Assembly: GCF_900099685.1 (NCBI RefSeq)
Contig: NZ_FNDW01000006.1
Coordinates: 124,001 to 188,000 of the forward strand
Length of the DNA: 64,000 nucleotides
Source: Chryseobacterium taeanense
Lineage (GTDB): Bacteria > Bacteroidota > Bacteroidia > Flavobacteriales > Weeksellaceae
Direction: 5' to 3'
Positions 51,546-61,216 of the stretch are shown here, one piece after another (within the stretch, counting starts at the first letter, position 1; each line of letters begins with the position of its first letter). A model generated the notes under the pieces. That model was not told the origin of the DNA. It did not search any database and saw nothing but the letters and a program-made list of their open reading frames with translations. The translations under genes were made by a program, and so were the position numbers.

Positions 51546-53153
51546 ATGGAATTTAGATATCAGGATCCGTATCCTATTCAGAAGGATGATACGGTGTATA
51601 AGAAACTTACATCAGATTATGTAAAAGTTGAACAACTCGGTAACAGAGAAATTTTAACGATTGATCCAAAAGGCTTGGAGCTTCTTGCAGAAGAAGCGAT
51701 GGCGGATGTTTCTTTTATGCTTCGTTCTTCACATTTGGAAAGTCTCAGAAGAATTATTGATGATCCTGAAGCTACCGATAATGACAGATTTGTAGCATAT
51801 AATTTACTACAGAATGCGGCAGTGGCTGCTGAAGGAGCTTTACCTTCCTGCCAGGATACCGGAACTGCAATTGTGATGGGGAAAAAAGGAGAAAACGTTT
51901 ATACAGGTGTGGATGACGGTGAATATTTAAGCAAAGGAATCTATAATACCTATCAGAGAAGAAATTTAAGATATTCTCAGGTGGTACCTTTGACGATGTT
52001 TGATGAGAAAAACTCGGGATCAAACCTTCCTGCGCAGATCGATATCTATGCTAAAAAAGGAGATTATTACGAGTTTTTATTCTTAACAAAAGGAGGAGGT
52101 TCTGCCAACAAAACTTTCCTTTATCAAAAGACTAAATCTTTACTGAACGAAAAATCTCTTGAAGAATTCATTAAAGAAAAAATCTCAGATCTTGGAACGG
52201 CAGCTTGCCCGCCTTATCACTTGGCTTTAGTGATTGGGGGAACTTCTGCGGAAGCAAATTTAGCGGCTGTGAAAAAAGCATCTGCAAAATATTACGACAA
52301 CCTTCCTACCGAAGGAAACGAAGCTGGTCAGGCGTTCAGAGACCTGGAATGGGAAGCGAAAGTTCAGAAAATCTGTCAGGAAAGTGCTATCGGAGCACAG
52401 TTTGGCGGAAAATATTTAACGCACGATGTCAGAGTAATCAGACTTCCTCGTCATGCTGCATCTTGTCCTGTGGGAATGGGAGTTTCGTGCTCAGCAGACA
52501 GAAATATTAAAGGAAAAATTACAAAAGAAGGTATTTTCCTTGAGCAGCTTGAAGAAAATCCTAAGAGATTTTTACCAGATACGCCTCCACACCTGGAAGA
52601 AGCTGTTGAAATTGATCTTAATAAGCCAATGTCTGAAATTCTGGCGGAACTTTCTAAATATCCTATCAAAACAAGATTAAAACTTAATGGAACCTTAATC
52701 GTTGCAAGAGATATTGCGCACGCAAAAATCAAAGAGATTCTTGACAGCGGAAAACCAATGCCGGAATATTTTAAAAATCATCCAATCTATTACGCAGGAC
52801 CTGCAAAAACTCCGGAAGGAATGGCGTCTGGAAGTTTCGGGCCTACGACAGCAGGAAGAATGGATGTTTATGTTGATGAATTCCAGAGCCATGGCGGAAG
52901 TATGATTATGCTCGCCAAAGGAAACAGAAGTAAAGATGTTACCAATGCCTGCGGAAAATACGGAGGTTTCTATCTGGGTTCTATCGGAGGTCCTGCGGCT
53001 ATATTGGCTAAAGACAATATTCTTTCCGTTGAAGTTGTGGATTTCCCGGAGTTAGGAATGGAAGCGGTAAGAAAGATTGAAGTAAAAGATTTCCCGGCAT
53101 TCATCATTACCGATGATAAAGGAAATGACTTCTTTGCTGATTTGGCACATTAA
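51546..53153 (+). CDS. fumA: fumarate hydratase, class I ([4Fe-4S])
   Basis: A 535-residue enzyme of the FumA/FumB type (two-domain, iron-sulfur). The three cluster cysteines are visible in [20 protein letters not shown] and TNACGKYGG. Other family blocks are [46 protein letters not shown] and [27 protein letters not shown]. The start at 51546 ([12 protein letters not shown]) follows AAAAGAAG; a frame starting at 51513 would begin inside the promoter. It performs the same reaction as the neighbouring fumC and depends on Suf-made clusters. Confidence 0.95.
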   Translation: MEFRYQDPYPIQKDDTVYKKLTSDYVKVEQLGNREILTIDPKGLELLAEEAMADVSFMLRSSHLESLRRIIDDPEATDNDRFVAYNLLQNAAVAAEGALPSCQDTGTAIVMGKKGENVYTGVDDGEYLSKGIYNTYQRRNLRYSQVVPLTMFDEKNSGSNLPAQIDIYAKKGDYYEFLFLTKGGGSANKTFLYQKTKSLLNEKSLEEFIKEKISDLGTAACPPYHLALVIGGTSAEANLAAVKKASAKYYDNLPTEGNEAGQAFRDLEWEAKVQKICQESAIGAQFGGKYLTHDVRVIRLPRHAASCPVGMGVSCSADRNIKGKITKEGIFLEQLEENPKRFLPDTPPHLEEAVEIDLNKPMSEILAELSKYPIKTRLKLNGTLIVARDIAHAKIKEILDSGKPMPEYFKNHPIYYAGPAKTPEGMASGSFGPTTAGRMDVYVDEFQSHGGSMIMLAKGNRSKDVTNACGKYGGFYLGSIGGPAAILAKDNILSVEVVDFPELGMEAVRKIEVKDFPAFIITDDKGNDFFADLAH

Positions 53154-53296
53154 AAGATAGAAAAGACAGATAGATAAAAGACGAATAGAGAATAGATGAA
53201 TAAGAGTAAAGCTATGTAATCTATCATCTGTTTTTCTATGATCTCTTAGTCTTTTAAATTAAAATAAAAATAAATAATAAAATAGGACACATATCT

Positions 53297-53328
53297 TTTG
53301 TATAAAAAAATAAAAAGTCCTATTTTTG
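53297..53328 (+). promoter_or_regulatory. strong promoter of the His-rich membrane-protein gene
   Basis: TTTG (53297-53300), exactly 20 nt, TATTTTTG (53321-53328), 19 bp before the ATG at 53348. One of the best matches to the phylum consensus in the window. Confidence 0.7.
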
Positions 53329-53347
53329 CCTAAAATCTTTAAGAAAA

Positions 53348-53644
53348 ATGATAACGATTTTATCAGCATTTTGGCCGTTTTACCAGTTCCTTTGGACTGT
53401 ATTTTTCATAATTATGTTCCTTGTAGGATTCTGGTGTATTTTCATGTTCTTCGGATTTGTAATTCCTTTATGGCTAACGGAAGGCTTGAAAGAATACTTC
53501 GGTAAAGTGAAGCCTTTTGATCCTGAAGAAGTAAGAAGCAAAATGGTGTATGAGCAGGAAGGAGTAGAAGTTATCTACAACGAGCCAAAAGGTCATGGTC
53601 CTTTCATTCACGATCATAGCCACGACAACCACGGACATCATTAA
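53348..53644 (+). CDS. small His-rich membrane protein
   Basis: A 98-residue protein I cannot name. Residues 1-45 form one long or two short hydrophobic helices (FLWTVFFIIMFLVGFWCIFMFFGFVIPLWL), followed by a conserved-looking cytosolic or periplasmic segment (EYFGKVKPFDPEEVRSKMVYEQEGVEVIYNEPKG) and a C-terminal tail HGPFIHDHSHDNHGHH with eight His in 16 residues, which could bind metal ions. It has its own strong promoter and terminator and stands after the class I fumarase gene. The His tail resembles those of metal-handling small proteins, but no function is claimed. Confidence 0.7.
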   Translation: MITILSAFWPFYQFLWTVFFIIMFLVGFWCIFMFFGFVIPLWLTEGLKEYFGKVKPFDPEEVRSKMVYEQEGVEVIYNEPKGHGPFIHDHSHDNHGHH

Positions 53645-53709
53645 TTGATTGTCATTGTTTTTCCACATGAATTCCGGAAAAACAATATCAAAGCAAAACA
53701 ACATATATT

Positions 53710-53738
53710 AAAACCACTTATCTCGATAAGTGGTTTTT
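53710..53738. terminator. terminator between the His-rich gene and araC-like gene
   Basis: An 11-bp stem AAAACCACTTA/TAAGTGGTTTT with loop TCTCGA, flanked by A- and T-tracts; convergent genes on either side. Confidence 0.75.
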
Positions 53739-53745
53739 CTGATTT

Positions 53746-54615
53746 TTACTCATTTCTGAATTTTTCCGGAGAGATGCCGAATTTCTTTTTAAAGGCTCTC
53801 GTAAAATTTTGAACATACTCATAACCACATTCTATAGCGATTTCTTTAATCATAATGTCATTATTGATAATTAGTTTCTTGGCTTTCAGCATTCTTAATT
53901 CAGCAATATAATCGTTGACGGTCATCTGATATTGAGCTTTGAATTCCTTTCTGATTTTATTCTGATTGATACCAATGATATTACCGATTTCCTCTACTTT
54001 AATATTTCTGTGGTAATTTTCGTCAACAAATTTTTTAATCATCGAGGGAATTTTAGGATTCTCCCTGAAAGTATTTTTTTCACCAAACTGTTCGAAAATC
54101 AGCATTAAAAGTTTAATTATTTTTGCTTCAATAAACAATTTCCTCAGCATTCCCTTTTTAGAATAACTTATGATTTCATTTAAGATCATATGCATTTCAA
54201 CTGTCATGAATGGCGGAGTCTGTTGATGAAGGAAAATATAATTGTTCCGGATCATCCTTTCCAGAGTCTCTTCATTTTCTTTGTCGGAATCAGGATTGAT
54301 GAGGTTAAATATATATTCATAGTCAATTTGTATGTGTAAATACTTGAGCGGTTCAACATTTTCTGACCATAGTTCGGCCGAGCCTTCTGCACGGGAATAA
54401 TGAAGTATATATTGATTTTTTTTGAATGACAATTTCGTTCCGCAGTCTTGTGCTTTAAGAATAATATTTGAACTCAGGAAAAAAAGCAGATTAAAACTCG
54501 ACTGTCCTTCTATTATGTCAGATTGGTGAATTTTTTCAGAGATAAAACCTTCCTGAAACAAAATTTTAATGGCTTCTGATCTGAATAATAATTCTTTATG
54601 CGACAGATTCTTCAT
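53746..54615 (-). CDS. AraC-family transcriptional regulator
   Basis: A 289-residue protein. Residues about 190-289 form the AraC helix-turn-helix pair (VDENYHRNIKVEEIGNIIGINQNKIRKEFKAQYQMTVNDYIAELRMLKAKKLIINNDIMIKEIAIECGYEYVQNFTRAFKKKFGISPEKFRN), with both recognition helices and the family-typical ending. The N-terminal 180 residues are a variable sensor domain with no recognisable ligand site. Divergent from the large T9SS cargo gene starting 131 bp away; control of that gene is plausible but not shown. Confidence 0.88.
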   Translation of the reverse strand: MKNLSHKELLFRSEAIKILFQEGFISEKIHQSDIIEGQSSFNLLFFLSSNIILKAQDCGTKLSFKKNQYILHYSRAEGSAELWSENVEPLKYLHIQIDYEYIFNLINPDSDKENEETLERMIRNNYIFLHQQTPPFMTVEMHMILNEIISYSKKGMLRKLFIEAKIIKLLMLIFEQFGEKNTFRENPKIPSMIKKFVDENYHRNIKVEEIGNIIGINQNKIRKEFKAQYQMTVNDYIAELRMLKAKKLIINNDIMIKEIAIECGYEYVQNFTRAFKKKFGISPEKFRNE

Positions 54616-54746
54616 AATACTACAGTTGAATAGAGGTATATATCAGATAACAAAAAGTTCGGAAATGATTATTCGAGCTTATATATCTAAAGTATTTTTG
54701 CACAAAATTAATTATAATTTAGAATAAATAAAAATAATAATTTGTT

Positions 54747-56798
54747 ATGTGTAGAAAAATATTTTTTAAAATACGTAGTGCCAGCCTGGCTTTATTGTCA
54801 TTAGCTGCGACCTGTGCATACGCCCAACAGTGGGAAGATGTAGGCGGTTTGACGACTGTTTCTGCCGGAGGAAGTAGTTTCAACAATTTGGTAATAAATA
54901 ATGGAAAGTACTATATTTCGTACTATGACACATCTGTAATGAAAGGTTCTGTTCAGGCTTTTGATGGAAGTTCCTGGTCATACGTAGGAGGTAGCCCTGG
55001 AATTACAAATAGCTACGCAACTTATAATTCTTTATTATCGGCACCGAATGGAAATATCTATTATACTAATCAGGGTAGCGGCCTGGAAGTAAGACAATTC
55101 GACGGATCTGCGTGGACGCAGCTGCCAAGTGCGACAACATCTGCTATTAATTATCATGCTTCAGCAGTTTCGCCTTCGAATGTTCTGTTTACATATTCCA
55201 CAGACAATTCCGGAAGTGTTCGGCGATATATCAACGGTGTGTGGGAGCAGGTAGGAAATGTCGGTTTTTCCAACGGAGCTACTTTTGCTGAAATGGTAAT
55301 CGGGACAAACAATAAAGTCTATACCTGTAATGTATCCGGAGGAGTGAGGGTTTATGAGAATACAACGACCGCAACAACTTCAGACAATTGGGTACTTGTG
55401 GGAGGCAATATTGTGGATGCAGCTTCTGCGAGTGAACAGTATAATTCTGATATAGCGATTGATGTTAATAATAATCTATATGTTGCATATGTTTCCAATT
55501 CTGCAAACGGACAAAAGCTAAACGTGAAAAAGTTCAACGGAACAAGTTGGATACAATTGGGAAATGCCAACTTTTCAGAGGGAAAGGTTCAGCATGTGGC
55601 AATTGCGGTGAGCGCATCAGGAAATCCTTATGTTGTGGCAAGCCGTTGGGAAAATGATGATTTTTTAAAGAATAAAGTTTATTACTTAAATACTGCATCC
55701 CAAACATGGGAGGTGCTTGGCGGAAGTTTTATTTCAGACGGTCAGGCTACTTATAATGATCTTGCTTTTGATAATTTTAATAATGCTCTTGTGCTGGCAT
55801 ATTCCCAAAATGGAACAAAGGTGAAAAGGTTTTCCTTAAATCCGGTTTGTAATAATACAGACCCGGGAACCAATACAGGTGATCTGGGTTGCGTGACATT
55901 TATCTATAACGGACACGATGTAAGTTACGCTACAGTAAGAGGTGCTGACGGAAAAATATGGTTACAGCAGAATTTAGGAAGTTCCCGCGTTGCGACATCG
56001 TTAGATGATGCAGATTCATTTGGAGATCTTTTCCAGTGGGGAAGATGGGATGACGGACATCAGTTGAGGAATTCTGCCACCACGACAGCTCCTTCTGCGA
56101 ATTCGCCTGACGGGCTTTCAGGAATCAGCTCTTTTATTTTAGGATCAGGTTCGGCATCATGGTGGGCTACCAACGCCACGAGTGATGCCTGGAATGCTTC
56201 CTCGTTATCTGAAATTACTTCAGCTGTTGGTGTAGATCCATGCAAAACTGTCGGGCAAGGCTGGAGACTTCCTACTCCTGCAGAATGGACTGCACTGGTA
56301 GGTGCCGAAGGGATAGGAAACCCCGCTACAGCATTTGCAAGTTATCTTAAATTACCCGCTGCCGGCTACCGAAGCAATACGACCGGCGGATTTACCTATG
56401 AAGGAACAAGAGGTTATTATTGGAGTTCGGGGACAGCCAACAGCGGAGGAAAATATCTTTACATAGGATCGTCTATCGCTAACCCTGGAGCAGGCGCTCC
56501 CAGAGGGCAGGGAGAATCGGTGAGATGTATAAAAGATTTTTCAGGTCTGGCAACGTCTGATATCCATCTTAATACGAATTCAGTTGCGGTCTATCCTAAT
56601 CCCACAAAAGGAATTTTAAATATTAAAACAGATTCTTCTGTTGAAACGGTAAAAGTAACAAATCTTGTCGGTCAAAATATCAATGTTCGTTTTTCCCAAA
56701 ATAAGGTTGATCTTCAGGAGCTTCCGAACGGAATTTATATTGTAGAGGTGAAATTAAAAAACGGACAAATATTATCAAAAAAAATAATAAAAAATTAG
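54747..56798 (+). CDS. T9SS-secreted FISUMP-domain protein
   Basis: A 683-residue exported protein with a signal peptide (1-26, ending AYA). Residues 27-365 contain repeated short blocks such as LVINNGKYYISYYD and NLYVAYVSN that look like a propeller-type repeat. Residues about 375-595 match the Fibrobacter succinogenes major paralogous (FISUMP) domain (GADGKIWLQQNLG, WRLPTPAEW, YYWSSG, ESVRCIKD). The C-terminal 70 residues (VYPNPTKGILNIKTD..., ending SKKIIKN) are a T9SS sorting domain, so it is carried across the outer membrane and probably cell-attached. A -7-like TATTTTTG lies at 54693-54700. Its substrate is unknown. Confidence 0.9.
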   Translation: MCRKIFFKIRSASLALLSLAATCAYAQQWEDVGGLTTVSAGGSSFNNLVINNGKYYISYYDTSVMKGSVQAFDGSSWSYVGGSPGITNSYATYNSLLSAPNGNIYYTNQGSGLEVRQFDGSAWTQLPSATTSAINYHASAVSPSNVLFTYSTDNSGSVRRYINGVWEQVGNVGFSNGATFAEMVIGTNNKVYTCNVSGGVRVYENTTTATTSDNWVLVGGNIVDAASASEQYNSDIAIDVNNNLYVAYVSNSANGQKLNVKKFNGTSWIQLGNANFSEGKVQHVAIAVSASGNPYVVASRWENDDFLKNKVYYLNTASQTWEVLGGSFISDGQATYNDLAFDNFNNALVLAYSQNGTKVKRFSLNPVCNNTDPGTNTGDLGCVTFIYNGHDVSYATVRGADGKIWLQQNLGSSRVATSLDDADSFGDLFQWGRWDDGHQLRNSATTTAPSANSPDGLSGISSFILGSGSASWWATNATSDAWNASSLSEITSAVGVDPCKTVGQGWRLPTPAEWTALVGAEGIGNPATAFASYLKLPAAGYRSNTTGGFTYEGTRGYYWSSGTANSGGKYLYIGSSIANPGAGAPRGQGESVRCIKDFSGLATSDIHLNTNSVAVYPNPTKGILNIKTDSSVETVKVTNLVGQNINVRFSQNKVDLQELPNGIYIVEVKLKNGQILSKKIIKN

Positions 56799-56844
56799 AG
56801 TTAAATATTAAAATTCTTTGAATAGTTCATTTAAATTACATAGT

Positions 56845-56887
56845 GAATCCGGCGCGGGACGAAGTCCCGCGCCGGATTCCATTTTTA
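56845..56887 (+). terminator. very GC-rich perfect hairpin, probable terminator
   Basis: A perfect 16-bp stem GAATCCGGCGCGGGAC (56845-56860) with its complement (56864-56879) closes on GAA, then C and ATTTTT. Its composition is unlike the surrounding AT-rich DNA. It lies 46 bp after the FISUMP gene stop. Confidence 0.75.
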
Positions 56888-57025
56888 TAAAACATAATTA
56901 ACCAGAATATTTATATCGAAATACATTTCAATCTGTTGCATAATATTCTAATACGTTAAAATTTATCTTAAGAAGTCAACTTCTCTAAAAATAAATTACT
57001 TTAGTATTATCAATTAAAAATATTT

Positions 57026-59863
57026 ATGAAAAAACTTTATTCCGGTATTTTACTGCTTATGATCGCTATAATATCAGGTCAGATAAGCTATACCATTACT
57101 CCAAATCCTTTTAATGAAACGGATGCTGTAACACTAACCATTCCAGGAAGCCAGATTGACGAATCAGCGTGGGGAATTTCAAACAATGCAGTTTATATTT
57201 GGTCGTGGTCTTTAGATACCAATTATCAGAATAGTCAGGATTGCCCTACCAATGGAAGCTGGAACAACTCCAATGAGCTCAATAAGCTTAGTTACAATGC
57301 TACTGCTGACACCTATTCTTTATCATTTACGCCAACAACATTTTATGGGAGAACGGGAATCGGAAGACTTGGCTTTTTGTTGAAGGATAAAACAGGAGCA
57401 CATCAGACTACAGATGTTTTGGTAAACGTAGGAATTCTGAATATAAGCATGACCAATCCTGCGGCAAACAGTCTCACATCAGTGCCATCCGGAAATTCCA
57501 TTAATATTTCCGCTACGACAAATGTTAATGCAACATTTCAGCTCAAGGCCAACGGATCTGTAATAAATACAACTTCCACACCTTCGACTTCTTATTCTTA
57601 CAGCTACACGGTAACCGGAGATGCCAATATGGAACTCATTGCAACAGATGCCAATTCAAATACAAAAAATGCCACATTCATCCTTCAGGTTCCCAGAAAT
57701 GTGGTTTCTGAAGCCATTCCAAGCTGGATCAGACAAGGGATAAATTATCATCCAACAGATCAGACAAAAGTAGGACTTGCATTGTATGCACCATTCAAAA
57801 ATTTCGTTCACGTCATCGGAAGTTTCAATAACTGGACGGTAAACGATACTTATCTCATGAAAAGAGATACCACCAATCCGGATCTGTACTGGATTGAATT
57901 AACGGGTCTTACTCCTCAGCAATTATATACTTTTCAATACCGAACGAATGATCTTAGAAAAGTAGCAGACCCGTATTCTCCACAGATTTTGTCTTCCTAT
58001 GACGATCAGTGGATCACATCTTCAACTTACCCGAATTTACCGGTATTTCCTGCCGGACAAGGTTTTGAAGTTTCTATGTTTAAAACCGGGCAGACCCCTT
58101 ACAATTGGCAGGTCGCAAATTTCCAGAGGCCGTCAAAAGAGAATCTTGTAGTTTATGAGTTGTTGCTGAGAGATTTTACGCAGGAAAAAAATTGGCAGTC
58201 ATTAATTAATAAAATCAATTATTTAAAAGGTTTAAATATTAACGCTGTTGAACTAATGCCTATCATGGAATTTGAAGGAAATCTATCATGGGGATACAAT
58301 ACGTCTTTCCATTATGCTTTAGATAAAGCGTATGGAACTCCTGAGAAATTCAAAGAATTCGTTGATCTTTGCCATCAGAATGGTATTGCTGTTATTTTAG
58401 ATGTTGCTTTTAATCATGCAACAGGTCGTTCGCCATTAGTAAGACTATGGAATGTAGATCCGGATGGCGACGGTTATGGTGATGTTGCCTCCAATAACCC
58501 ATATTTCAATACAGTACCGAAACATTCATATAATGTATTCAATGATTTCAACCATACAAGTACTTCAACTAGATATTATGTTGAAAGGTGTCTTCAACAA
58601 TGGCTGACGGAATATCATATCGATGGCTTCCGTTGGGATCTTACCAAAGGATTTACCCAAAGTTGCTCTGAAAATGATGAGACCTGCACCAATTCCTACC
58701 AGCAGGACCGGGTAGATATTTTGAAATATTATGCAGATCGCCAGTGGGCAATTGATCCGAATTCCTATATGATTTTTGAGCATTTGGGAACGGATGCAGA
58801 AGAACAACAATGGGCGAATTACAGGATCGCGGAAGGAAAAGGAGTGTTGCTATGGAATAAACAAACAGATCCTTATAACCAGAATACAATGGGTTACAAG
58901 GAAAACAGCAATTATGACAGGATGAATCATTCGCTTCACGGCTTTACCAATATGTCGGCGGTTGGTTATGGTGAAAGTCATGATGAAGAACGGTTAATGT
59001 TCAAAAATCTATCCTATGGCGCAATAAACGGAAGCTACGATGTAAAAAATCTTAATACGGCTTTAGATAGAATGAAAGCTTTCGGGGCAACATTTTTCAC
59101 CATTCCAGGTCCCAAAATGATCTGGCAGTTTGGTGAGCTGGGTTATGAATTCAGCATCAATAGATGTAGCGACGGGTCTATAAATTCCGGATGCAGAACA
59201 GATGAAAAGCCGATTGCGTTTAATCTAGGCTATGACACTGATGTAAACAGAAAAGCAGTCTATGACACTTGGGCGAAGATTATTAATTTCAGGAATTTGT
59301 ATCCGGTTTTTAAATCAAAAACATATTCTGTTGAGTCTAATAATCTTACTAATGATCCGAACGGGCTTATCACAAGGATTTACGTGTACGACAATACCAT
59401 TACAAACGGAGTGAAAAACATTGTAGTACTGGCAAATTATACCACTGCTGCACAAAATGTTGTTCCGTATTTCCCATATACCGGACAGTGGCAGAATCTG
59501 ATGGATACTACGGTTTCAAACGTTACTTCTACAACGGCAACCATCACATTGCAGCCCGGAGAATTCAGGATTTTTGGAAACTACACAGGAAGCTTATCTA
59601 CATTTGACGAAAATGCAGCATTCAAGTTATCTTTACAAGTCGCCGATAATCCTGTAAAAAATAATATGGCAAAATTAATTTATCATAAAGCTAAAAATGG
59701 AGAAATCAGAATCTACGATATGAGCGGTAAAATGCTTGATAGTTTTAAACTGAAAAATGAAGACGGAACCTATGAATTAAAAATAAACTATCCGCCGGGA
59801 ACATATCTTGTTCATTTAACATCTGATTCAGGAATTGCTATCCAGAAGATGATTATAAAATAA
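57026..59863 (+). CDS. T9SS-secreted alpha-amylase family (GH13) glycoside hydrolase
   Basis: A 945-residue exported protein with a signal peptide (about 1-19). Residues 20-135 form a DUF4961-like beta domain, 140-225 an Ig-like domain, 245-350 an isoamylase-type N-terminal domain (LALYAPFKNFVHVIGSFNNW), 372-745 the GH13 barrel. Catalytic sites are intact: region I DVAFNH (459-464), nucleophile Asp 538 in GFRWD, acid Glu 585 in FEHLG, and HD in SHDEE (652-653). The C-terminus ends in a T9SS sorting domain (DNPVKNNMAKLIY..., ending QKMIIK). It should cut alpha-glucans outside the cell; maltogenic or branching specificity cannot be told. No SusC/SusD pair is present. Confidence 0.93.
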   Translation: MKKLYSGILLLMIAIISGQISYTITPNPFNETDAVTLTIPGSQIDESAWGISNNAVYIWSWSLDTNYQNSQDCPTNGSWNNSNELNKLSYNATADTYSLSFTPTTFYGRTGIGRLGFLLKDKTGAHQTTDVLVNVGILNISMTNPAANSLTSVPSGNSINISATTNVNATFQLKANGSVINTTSTPSTSYSYSYTVTGDANMELIATDANSNTKNATFILQVPRNVVSEAIPSWIRQGINYHPTDQTKVGLALYAPFKNFVHVIGSFNNWTVNDTYLMKRDTTNPDLYWIELTGLTPQQLYTFQYRTNDLRKVADPYSPQILSSYDDQWITSSTYPNLPVFPAGQGFEVSMFKTGQTPYNWQVANFQRPSKENLVVYELLLRDFTQEKNWQSLINKINYLKGLNINAVELMPIMEFEGNLSWGYNTSFHYALDKAYGTPEKFKEFVDLCHQNGIAVILDVAFNHATGRSPLVRLWNVDPDGDGYGDVASNNPYFNTVPKHSYNVFNDFNHTSTSTRYYVERCLQQWLTEYHIDGFRWDLTKGFTQSCSENDETCTNSYQQDRVDILKYYADRQWAIDPNSYMIFEHLGTDAEEQQWANYRIAEGKGVLLWNKQTDPYNQNTMGYKENSNYDRMNHSLHGFTNMSAVGYGESHDEERLMFKNLSYGAINGSYDVKNLNTALDRMKAFGATFFTIPGPKMIWQFGELGYEFSINRCSDGSINSGCRTDEKPIAFNLGYDTDVNRKAVYDTWAKIINFRNLYPVFKSKTYSVESNNLTNDPNGLITRIYVYDNTITNGVKNIVVLANYTTAAQNVVPYFPYTGQWQNLMDTTVSNVTSTTATITLQPGEFRIFGNYTGSLSTFDENAAFKLSLQVADNPVKNNMAKLIYHKAKNGEIRIYDMSGKMLDSFKLKNEDGTYELKINYPPGTYLVHLTSDSGIAIQKMIIK

Positions 59864-59868
59864 AATTT

Positions 59869-59894
59869 TAAAGACCGTAATTGCGGTCTTTTTT
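59869..59894 (+). terminator. terminator of the amylase gene
   Basis: Stem AAAGACCG/CGGTCTTT around TAATTG, followed by TTTTC. Confidence 0.7.
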
Positions 59895-59992
59895 CTTTTT
59901 AAAAAGGCTATAAATTGATAATCGATACTCATTTCTTCCGAAATTAGCACATCTACAAATCAATCCGTATCTTTGCCAACTAAATTTTTACT

Positions 59993-61078
59993 ATGTCTAA
60001 GAGTTTAATTCCAAAATTAGAAGCTATAAAACAAAGATATAATGAGGTGGCAGACCTTATTATTCAGCCTGATGTTATTTCAGATCAGAAAAGATATTCT
60101 TCTCTGAACAAAGAATATAGTGATTTGGGGAAAATTGTAAGAGTTTACGATCAATATAAAGGTGCTTTGGATACGATTGAAGAATCCGACGAGATTATTG
60201 CTGACGGATCCGATAAAGATTTTGTGGAATTAGCAAAAATTGAGAAAAACGAAGCTTTGGAAAAAATTCCCGGCCTGGAAGAAGAATTAAAAGTATTGTT
60301 GATTCCGAAAGATCCTGCAGATGATAAAAACGTGATTGTGGAACTTCGTGCCGGAACCGGTGGTGATGAGGCGGCGATTTTCGTTGAAGATATTTACAGA
60401 ATGTATTCCATGTATTTCAAAACAAAAGGTTGGAGACATGAGGTGACAGATTCTAACGAAGCGGCAAAAGGCTACAAGGAACTCATCATGAAAGTGGAAG
60501 GAGAAGGTGTTTACGGAATCATGAAATTTGAGTCCGGTGTTCACAGAGTGCAGCGTGTTCCGGAAACCGAGTCCCAAGGTAGGGTTCATACTTCCGCTAT
60601 TACGGTGGCTGTTCTTCCGGAAGCCGAAGAGGTGGATTTTGAACTGAATCCCGCGGATATCGAAATGCAGACTTCCAGATCTGGAGGTGCCGGAGGTCAG
60701 AACGTAAACAAGGTTGAAACCAAAGTTCAGCTGACGCATAAACCATCAGGATTGGTAGTGGTTTGTCAGCAGGCACGTTCTCAGCTGGCCAACCGCGAAC
60801 TGGCAATGGAAATGCTGAGAACCAAACTCTACGATATCGAGCTTCAGAAAGTTCAGGGCGATATTGCCGCCCAGCGTAAATCGATGGTTTCTACGGGAGA
60901 CCGTTCCGCAAAAATCAAAACGTACAACTATCCTCAGGGAAGAGTTACGGATCACCGTATCAACAAATCCATGTATAATCTTGATGCTTATATGAACGGA
61001 GATATTTCTGAAATGATCGATGCGGTTATCATGGCAGAAAATGCCGAAAAAATGAAAGGCGAAGAAGAAAATTTATAA
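59993..61078 (+). CDS. prfA: peptide chain release factor 1
   Basis: A 361-residue protein of standard RF1 length. It ends translation at UAA and UAG. The GGQ loop is in [16 protein letters not shown], and the tripeptide region is [14 protein letters not shown]. The RF1 type is indicated by PxT (here PET) where RF2 has SPF. Domain 1 (1-100) is helical, as in the family. A TATCTTTG -7-like box lies at 59968-59975. No frameshift is present, as expected for RF1. Confidence 0.96.
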   Translation: MSKSLIPKLEAIKQRYNEVADLIIQPDVISDQKRYSSLNKEYSDLGKIVRVYDQYKGALDTIEESDEIIADGSDKDFVELAKIEKNEALEKIPGLEEELKVLLIPKDPADDKNVIVELRAGTGGDEAAIFVEDIYRMYSMYFKTKGWRHEVTDSNEAAKGYKELIMKVEGEGVYGIMKFESGVHRVQRVPETESQGRVHTSAITVAVLPEAEEVDFELNPADIEMQTSRSGGAGGQNVNKVETKVQLTHKPSGLVVVCQQARSQLANRELAMEMLRTKLYDIELQKVQGDIAAQRKSMVSTGDRSAKIKTYNYPQGRVTDHRINKSMYNLDAYMNGDISEMIDAVIMAENAEKMKGEEENL

Positions 61079-61102
61079 AATCTTTATCATAAAATCTTTG
61101 TT

Positions 61103-61129
61103 AAGCCTCTGGTAACAGAGGCTTTTTTA
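61103..61129 (+). terminator. terminator of prfA
   Basis: A perfect 9-bp stem AAGCCTCTG/CAGAGGCTT with loop GTAA, followed by TTTTT. Confidence 0.8.
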
Positions 61130-61216
61130 TTAATGGATACTTAATTCTGAAAGATTATATTTGCAAAAAATATTTAACACTAATACATTTAAATCATTAG
61201 ATAAAACTAATTCTCC

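Noticed and set aside
60287..60739. 150-codon frame antisense to prfA
   Set aside because: prfA is unmistakable over the same stretch.
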